DNA of 6,468 nucleotides from an uncultured Roseovarius sp. (GTDB taxonomy: Bacteria; Pseudomonadota; Alphaproteobacteria; Rhodobacterales; Rhodobacteraceae), in contig CAJXKX010000123.1 of NCBI GenBank assembly GCA_913055965.1, positions 1-6,468 of the forward strand, read 5' to 3'. Below are positions 1 to 6,468 of this stretch, piece by piece; position 1 is the first letter of the stretch, and each line of letters begins with the position of its first letter. The position numbers and the translations under genes were made by a program. Under the pieces are notes generated by a model, which did no database searches, was not told the origin of the DNA, and saw nothing but the letters and a program-made list of their open reading frames with translations.

Positions 1-40
1 GAGATCTACACTCTTTCCCTACACGACGCTCTTCCGATCT
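1..40 (+). other. Illumina sequencing adapter remnant (not genomic)
   Basis: These 40 bases equal the last 40 bases of the Illumina P5 / TruSeq universal adapter, from GAGATCTACAC through ACACGACGCTCTTCCGATCT, recognised from memory. Genomic sequence begins at base 41 in the middle of an rpoB codon. The adapter was therefore left on a read end and carried into the contig. On the minus strand it translates in frame with rpoB to IGRASCRERV and then a TAG stop at 6-8. No biological function should be assigned to this stretch. Confidence 0.98.
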
Positions 41-3839
<3,799 letters not shown>

Positions 3840-3847
3840 GGTTGATC

Positions 3848-3853
3848 TCACCT
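3848..3853 (-). promoter_or_regulatory. rpoB ribosome binding site
   Basis: On the minus strand the sequence reads AAAGGTGAGATCAACC followed by ATG. AGGTGA is a good Shine-Dalgarno match 8 bases before the ATG at 3839. It fixes the rpoB start at MAQTYLG and argues against the in-frame GTG four codons earlier, which lies inside this site. Confidence 0.85.
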
Positions 3854-3866
3854 TTCGTGTCTCACC

Positions 3867-3901
3867 GGCCGCCTACGCTGTCGGGCTCCAGCGCAGCGGC
3901 C
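3867..3901 (-). other. stem-loop in rpoB leader
   Basis: A two-part hairpin lies 27 bases before the rpoB ATG. The outer stem GGCCGC/GCGGCC has 6 bp (3867-3872 with 3896-3901). The inner stem CGCTG/CAGCG has 5 bp (3876-3880 with 3889-3893), with a small internal loop and an 8-base apical loop. There is no U-tract, so it is not an intrinsic terminator. It leaves the ribosome binding site at 3848-3853 unpaired. Confidence 0.5.
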
Positions 3902-3929
3902 TTTCGAGAGGGCGGGGCGATCCATTCCC

Positions 3930-3951
3930 GGCCCCTGTCCCACCAGAGGCC
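3930..3951 (-). other. stem-loop in rplL-rpoB spacer
   Basis: In minus-strand RNA, GGCCUCUG pairs with CAGGGGCC (8 bp including one G-U) around a six-base loop GUGGGA. A further CGATC/GATCG match at 3918-3922 and 3956-3960 could form an outer helix. No U-tract follows. Confidence 0.45.
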
Positions 3952-3975
3952 TCCCGATCGCACGAACCTCGCCTG

Positions 3976-4006
3976 AAAGAACCCCCGGTCCCGCCGGGGC
4001 CTCTCT
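3976..4006 (-). terminator. possible attenuator or processing hairpin before rpoB
   Basis: The core stem is CCCCGG-loop CGGGA-CCGGGG (6 bp) on the minus strand. It is followed by GUUCUUUC, a weak U-rich tail. The tail can also pair back with AGAGAG on the other side, extending the helix to 13 positions with one G-G mismatch and two G-U pairs. It is therefore either a leaky intrinsic terminator or a long duplex of the kind RNase III cuts. The U-tract is interrupted, so full termination is unlikely, as expected upstream of an essential gene. Confidence 0.4.
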
Positions 4007-4021
4007 GAGACAGGTTCGGCC

Positions 4022-4042
4022 GGGCCCGGTTTTGCCGGGCCC
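4022..4042 (-). other. perfect 8-bp GC stem-loop in rplL-rpoB spacer
   Basis: GGGCCCGG (4022-4029) and CCGGGCCC (4035-4042) form a perfect 8-bp stem around a five-base loop, CAAAA on the minus strand. It is very stable, but no U-run follows on the minus strand (the next bases are GGCCGAACC). It is a pause or structure element rather than a terminator. Confidence 0.5.
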
Positions 4043-4055
4043 AGCCTGTTGTCAT

Positions 4056-4072
4056 GCCACACGATGTGTGGC
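4056..4072 (-). other. stem-loop directly after rplL stop
   Basis: GCCACAC and GTGTGGC form a perfect 7-bp stem with a three-base loop, starting two bases after the rplL stop codon. No U-tract follows. It could protect the 3' end of a processed rplL message from exonucleases; that role is inferred. Confidence 0.5.
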
Positions 4073-4074
4073 GA

Positions 4075-4458
<384 letters not shown>

Positions 4459-4492
4459 TGTTCAGCTCTTTCCGTATCTAGATGTGTTCCAA

Positions 4493-4514
4493 CGTCGGGG
4501 CACGGCCCCACACG
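4493..4514 (-). other. small stem-loop between rplJ and rplL
   Basis: The 72-base rplJ-rplL gap (4459-4530) contains GGGGC/GCCCC (4497-4501 with 4505-4509) around a three-base loop. A flanking CGT/ACG match extends it after a short internal loop. No U-tract follows, so it is not a terminator. The rest of the gap shows only a weak purine-rich ribosome binding region for rplL. Confidence 0.35.
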
Positions 4515-4530
4515 CGCTTGACAGTTTGCC

Positions 4531-5049
4531 TCAGGCCGCTTCGGCCCGTTCCTCGATCGTCGAGAGGATGCTCGCGATGTTCGAGGCAGGTGCGCCAATG
4601 GCCCCCGCGATGTTCGAGGCAGGTGCGCCGATGCAGCCGGCGATGGAGGCGATAAGCTCCTCGCGCGACGGCAGTTTCGACGTGGCCTCGACACCGGCAC
4701 GGTCCAGTGCCGCGCTCCCCATTGCCCCGCCAAGGATCTCGAACTTCTTGTTGTCCTTGGCGAAATCCTCGGCCACCTTGGCTGCCGCCACGGGGTCCTC
4801 GGAGAAGGTGAGCACGGTCATGCCCGAGAGGTAGTCGGCTATGCTTGCGCACGGCTTGCCCTCGAGGGCGATCTTGGCGAGCCTGTTCTTGGCGACACGG
4901 ACCGATGCCTCTGCCGCGCGGGCGCGGGCACGAAGATCCTGCATCTCGGCAACTGTCAGACCCGTGTAGTGGGCAACCACCACGACGCCAGAGCTTTCGA
5001 AGATCTGGCCGAGTTCCTCGACCACTTTCTCTTTCTGGGCTCTATCCAC
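4531..5049 (-). CDS. rplJ: 50S ribosomal protein L10 (uL10)
   Basis: L10 anchors the L12 dimers to the 23S rRNA GTPase-associated region beside L11, and in many bacteria represses its own mRNA. The product has 172 residues against 165 in E. coli. The N-terminal globular rRNA-binding domain covers about 1-127 and includes GVVVVAHYTGLTVAEMQDLR and RVAKNRLAKIALEG. The L12-binding C-terminal part runs from about 128 to 172. The start is GTG at 5047-5049, giving MDRAQKEKVV; GGAG at 5057-5060 is 7 bases upstream and no in-frame ATG fits the family start. The C-terminal region contains IGAPASNIA twice, at 140-148 and 151-159, with identical DNA, making this segment about 10 residues longer than in E. 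coli. It follows rplA after a 253-base leader and precedes rplL. The assignment is secure. Confidence 0.97.
   Translation of the reverse strand: MDRAQKEKVVEELGQIFESSGVVVVAHYTGLTVAEMQDLRARARAAEASVRVAKNRLAKIALEGKPCASIADYLSGMTVLTFSEDPVAAAKVAEDFAKDNKKFEILGGAMGSAALDRAGVEATSKLPSREELIASIAGCIGAPASNIAGAIGAPASNIASILSTIEERAEAA
4573..4629 (-). repeat. 24-base perfect direct repeat inside rplJ
   Basis: The 24 bases at 4573-4596 recur exactly at 4606-4629, offset by 33 bases (11 codons). On the minus strand each copy reads GGC GCA CCT GCC TCG AAC ATC GCG, coding GAPASNIA. Every codon is identical between copies, including less GC-rich choices such as CCT and GCA. The repeat lies in the L12-binding helix region of L10. 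Confidence 0.95.
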
Positions 5050-5056
5050 AGTTTCA

Positions 5057-5060
5057 CTCC
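5057..5060 (-). promoter_or_regulatory. rplJ ribosome binding site
   Basis: GGAG on the minus strand sits 7 bases before the GTG at 5047-5049. It supports GTG as the rplJ start. It lies 6 bases after the GAAA-capped hairpin at 5067-5080, so folding of the leader could affect its access. Confidence 0.8.
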
Positions 5061-5066
5061 AAATCT

Positions 5067-5080
5067 GGGGGTTTCCCCCC
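5067..5080 (-). promoter_or_regulatory. GAAA tetraloop hairpin before rplJ
   Basis: On the minus strand GGGGG-GAAA-CCCCC forms a five-G-C stem with a GNRA tetraloop. It ends 6 bases before the rplJ GGAG. It is a likely element of the autoregulatory leader. Confidence 0.6.
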
Positions 5081-5091
5081 GGCTCAGTTGT

Positions 5092-5111
5092 GCCACCCCA
5101 AAGGGGGCGGC
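5092..5111 (-). promoter_or_regulatory. 8-bp leader hairpin before rplJ
   Basis: On the minus strand GCCGCCCC pairs with GGGGUGGC (8 bp, one G-U) around a CUUU loop. The next three bases are ACA rather than a U-run, so it is a structural element and not a terminator. Confidence 0.55.
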
Positions 5112-5113
5112 GT

Positions 5114-5137
5114 TCGGGTCCAATGTCAGGGTCCCGA
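5114..5137 (-). promoter_or_regulatory. bulged leader hairpin before rplJ
   Basis: On the minus strand UCGGG-A-CC pairs with GG-A-CCCGA: 5 bp, an A-A mismatch, 2 bp and an eight-base loop CUGACAUU. An interrupted hairpin of this kind could be part of the L10-(L12) binding site, but I cannot map it base for base onto the 23S rRNA site. Confidence 0.4.
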
Positions 5138-5204
5138 GGCCAAGATCACCCGAGAGCGGAAACCGCCGCCGGAAATCTCATCTCGTTCCCCATCTCGGGA
5201 AGGA

Positions 5205-5210
5205 ATTATA
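5205..5210 (-). promoter_or_regulatory. possible -10 box for an rplJ promoter
   Basis: TATAAT reads perfectly on the minus strand, about 155 bases before the rplJ start, where several bacteria have a separate L10 promoter. No recognisable TTGACA-like -35 exists 15-19 bases upstream (that stretch is CGGAGGG-rich), and there is no TGn extension. It directly follows a 5-bp hairpin, CGCCC-GGAT-GGGCG (5211-5224), so the AU-rich bases could instead be a weak terminator tail. Confidence 0.35.
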
Positions 5211-5245
5211 CGCCCATCCGGGCGAACCCTCCGTCTCGGACAGGA

Positions 5246-5266
5246 CAGGGCCGGGATGCGGCCCTG
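5246..5266 (-). other. stem-loop in rplA-rplJ spacer
   Basis: CAGGGCCG (5246-5253) and CGGCCCTG (5259-5266) form a perfect 8-bp stem with a five-base loop. No U-tract follows on the minus strand. Only three bases separate it from the next hairpin upstream. Confidence 0.5.
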
Positions 5267-5269
5267 CCA

Positions 5270-5299
5270 TTCGTTCCCGCGCCTGGGCACGGGAACAAA
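5270..5299 (-). other. strong stem-loop directly after rplA
   Basis: On the minus strand UUUGUUCCCG pairs with CGGGAACGAA (10 bp with one G-U). The ten-base loop can close further through a U-G pair and GC/GC pairs. It begins three bases after the rplA stop. No U-run follows, so it is probably a 3' end stabiliser or processing site rather than a terminator. Confidence 0.55.
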
Positions 5300-5302
5300 T
5301 TT

Positions 5303-6001
5303 TCATTCGACAGCGGCGCTGTTCACGTCGATCGACACGCCCGCGCCCATCGTGGACGACAGCGAGATCTTCTTGACATAGGTGCCCTTGGCGCCCGTCG
5401 GCTTGGCCTTCTGCACGGCAGAGACGAAGGCGCGCACGTTCTCGGCCAGCTTCTCAGGCTCGAACGACGCCTTGCCGACGCCCGCATGCACCACGCCCGC
5501 CTTCTCGGCCTTGAACTGCACCTGACCGCCCTTGGCGTCCTTCACGGCCTGCGCCACGTCCATCGTCACCGTGCCGACCTTGGGGTTCGGCATCAGGTTG
5601 CGCGGGCCCAGGATCTTGCCCAGGCGGCCCACCACCGGCATCATGTCGGGGGTGGCGATGCAGCGGTCGAACTCGATCGTGCCGCCCTGGATGGTCTCCA
5701 TCAGGTCCTCGGCGCCCACGATATCGGCCCCTGCGGCCTGTGCCTCGTCGGCCTTGGCCCCGCGGGCGAAGACGGCGACGCGCACGGTCTTGCCGGTGCC
5801 GTTGGGCAGGCCCACGACGCCGCGCACCATCTGGTCCGCGTGGCGCGGATCGACGCCCAGGTTCATCGAGATTTCGACGGTCTCGTCGAATTTCGCGTTC
5901 GCGTTGCCCTTGATCAGGGCGACCGCGTCCTCGACGCTGAGATTGTCCTTGCCTGCAACGGCTTCGCGCAGGGCGCGGGTTCTTTTACCGATCTTCGCCA
6001 T
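5303..6001 (-). CDS. rplA: 50S ribosomal protein L1 (uL1)
   Basis: L1 forms the mobile stalk at the ribosomal E site, helps release deacylated tRNA, and in E. coli represses the rplK-rplA mRNA. The chosen start ATG (5999-6001) gives MAKIGKRTRALREA and 232 residues, close to the 234 of E. coli. A GTG one codon earlier is in frame but less likely. GAGGTG at 6007-6012 is a strong ribosome binding site. The two-domain layout is visible: domain I from about 1-67 and 160-232, and domain II between. The family signature KILGPRNLMPNPKVGTVT is at about 129-146, and the RNA-contacting TMG motif is at 217-219. The ATG shares one base with the rplK stop (TGATG), indicating translational coupling. A structured 253-base gap separates it from rplJ. 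The assignment is secure. Confidence 0.97.
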   Translation of the reverse strand: MAKIGKRTRALREAVAGKDNLSVEDAVALIKGNANAKFDETVEISMNLGVDPRHADQMVRGVVGLPNGTGKTVRVAVFARGAKADEAQAAGADIVGAEDLMETIQGGTIEFDRCIATPDMMPVVGRLGKILGPRNLMPNPKVGTVTMDVAQAVKDAKGGQVQFKAEKAGVVHAGVGKASFEPEKLAENVRAFVSAVQKAKPTGAKGTYVKKISLSSTMGAGVSIDVNSAAVE

Positions 6002-6426
6002 CACTTCACCTCGATGCCCATGGAGCGCGCGCTGCCAAGGATGATCTGCATGGCCGCCTCGACGGAATTGGCGTTGAGGTCCTTCATCTTGGCCTCGGCG
6101 ATCTCGCGCACCTGCTTGGTGGTGACGGTGCCCGCGGTTGCGCGGCCCGGGGTCTTGCCGCCGGATTTCAGCTTGGCCGCCTGCTTGAGATAGTGCGACG
6201 CGGGCGGCGTCTTGATTTCCATGTCAAAGGACTTGTCCTGGTAGTAGGAAATCACCGTCGGGCAGGGCGCACCCGGCTCCATGTCCGCGGTCTTGGCGTT
6301 GAACGCCTTGCAGAATTCCATGATGTTGATGCCGCGCTGGCCCAGTGCGGGGCCGACGGGCGGGCTGGGGTTGGCTTGCCCGGCTTTCACCTGGAGCTTG
6401 AGCTTCCCGATCAGTTTCTTGGCCAT
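6001..6426 (-). CDS. rplK: 50S ribosomal protein L11 (uL11)
   Basis: L11 binds the 58-nucleotide GTPase-associated region of 23S rRNA together with L10. It takes part in elongation-factor action and in the RelA response to uncharged tRNA. The product has 141 residues, the standard length. The N-terminal domain of about 1-72 contains the proline-rich NPSPPVGPALGQRGINIMEF at 19-38, the region contacted by thiostrepton. After the linker, with TPP at 73-75, the C-terminal rRNA-binding domain runs to 141 and includes GSARSMGIEV at 131-140. The start ATG (6424-6426) has AAGGAGAG 5 bases upstream. The stop overlaps the rplA start. nusG usually lies upstream but is outside the window. The assignment is secure. 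Confidence 0.98.
   Translation of the reverse strand: MAKKLIGKLKLQVKAGQANPSPPVGPALGQRGINIMEFCKAFNAKTADMEPGAPCPTVISYYQDKSFDMEIKTPPASHYLKQAAKLKSGGKTPGRATAGTVTTKQVREIAEAKMKDLNANSVEAAMQIILGSARSMGIEVK
6007..6012 (-). promoter_or_regulatory. rplA ribosome binding site inside rplK
   Basis: GAGGTG within the last codons of rplK lies 5 bases before the rplA ATG at 5999-6001. With the TGATG stop/start overlap it supports the MAKIGKR start and re-initiation by the ribosome finishing rplK. Confidence 0.75.
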
Positions 6427-6468
6427 CTGGCCTCTCCTTCGCTTCCAACACCGTCGGGGCGCGGCCCT
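6427..6468 (-). promoter_or_regulatory. upstream spacer and ribosome binding site of rplK
   Basis: The last 42 bases are non-coding as far as can be seen. AAGGAGAG (6432-6439) ends 5 bases before the rplK ATG and is a strong ribosome binding site. A short GGGC/GCCC match near the window edge may be part of a hairpin that continues outside. In E. coli the L1 repressor site lies before rplK; too little is present here to recognise it. Confidence 0.7.

Larger units (their letters stand above)
3840..4074 (-). other. rplL-rpoB spacer filled with stem-loops
   Basis: This 235-base gap holds no credible gene. Read as minus-strand RNA it contains five successive stem-loops (4056-4072, 4022-4042, 3976-4006, 3930-3951, 3867-3901), each listed separately, and ends in the rpoB ribosome binding site. 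I see no convincing -35/-10 promoter pair. In E. coli the equivalent gap holds a partial transcription attenuator and an RNase III cleavage site that lower rpoBC expression relative to L12. A similar role here is inferred from position and structure, not shown. Confidence 0.7.
5050..5302 (-). promoter_or_regulatory. rplA-rplJ spacer, probable L10 leader region
   Basis: This 253-base gap contains no credible gene. In many bacteria the segment before rplJ is the L10 leader, bound by the L10-(L12) complex to repress translation of rplJ-rplL. Here the minus-strand RNA shows stem-loops at 5270-5299, 5246-5266 and 5211-5224, a TATAAT at 5205-5210, then stem-loops at 5114-5137, 5092-5111 and 5067-5080 before the ribosome binding site. 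Assignment to the L10 leader family rests on position and structure density; I did not identify the kink-turn or binding loop with certainty. Confidence 0.6.

Noticed and set aside
5270..5303. Hairpin followed by AAATTTT on the plus strand, resembling an intrinsic terminator in that direction.
   Set aside because: No plus-strand gene exists upstream to be terminated, and on the coding (minus) strand the U-run precedes rather than follows the stem. It is kept only as a stem-loop after rplA.
5090..6193. A 367-codon plus-strand open frame spanning the rplA-rplJ spacer, rplA and part of rplK.
   Set aside because: Most of it lies opposite rplA and rplK, and the translation is low-complexity. Nothing suggests a real gene.

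Overview
The window carries the ribosomal stalk / RNA polymerase block of a high-GC alphaproteobacterium, read entirely from the minus strand in the order rplK - rplA - rplJ - rplL - rpoB. The proteins match my memory of the Rhodobacteraceae (Roseobacter-type) versions: RpoB beginning MAQTYLGQKRLRRFYGKI, L10 beginning MDRAQKEKVVEELGQIFE, and L10 ending in a doubled IGAPASNIA motif. I cannot name a genus. Gene order and content are the ordinary bacterial arrangement, and I found no mobile element, CRISPR array, tRNA, rRNA or unknown gene.

Layout along the minus strand (right to left): 6427-6468 is the end of the spacer upstream of rplK, with its ribosome binding site. rplK (L11, 6001-6426) overlaps rplA (L1, 5303-6001) by one base (TGATG). 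A 253-base spacer (5050-5302) follows, full of GC-rich stem-loops. It includes a perfect TATAAT and, next to rplJ, the place where an L10 autoregulatory leader is expected. rplJ (L10, 4531-5049) starts with GTG. After a 72-base spacer comes rplL (L7/L12, 4075-4458). A 235-base spacer with five consecutive stem-loops (3840-4074) separates rplL from rpoB (41-3839), which runs off the left end of the real sequence.

Bases 1-40 are not genomic: they are the 3' part of the Illumina P5/TruSeq universal adapter. It is fused to rpoB inside a codon, so the open reading frame continues into adapter and acquires a false tail ending GRASCRERV. The true rpoB is cut after 1266 complete codons and lacks its last hundred or so residues. 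rpoC, which would normally follow, lies outside the window.

How the genes work together: L11 and the L10-L12 stalk sit on the 23S rRNA GTPase centre and recruit and activate translation factors. L1 forms the opposite stalk at the E site. RpoB is the beta subunit of RNA polymerase. In well-studied bacteria L1 and L10(L12) repress translation of their own mRNAs, and the L12-rpoB gap holds a partial attenuator that makes much less polymerase than stalk protein. The spacer structures here are consistent with those controls, but this is inference. The most interesting observations are the adapter chimera, the DNA-identical 11-residue repeat in the L12-binding helix of L10, and the two structured spacers.
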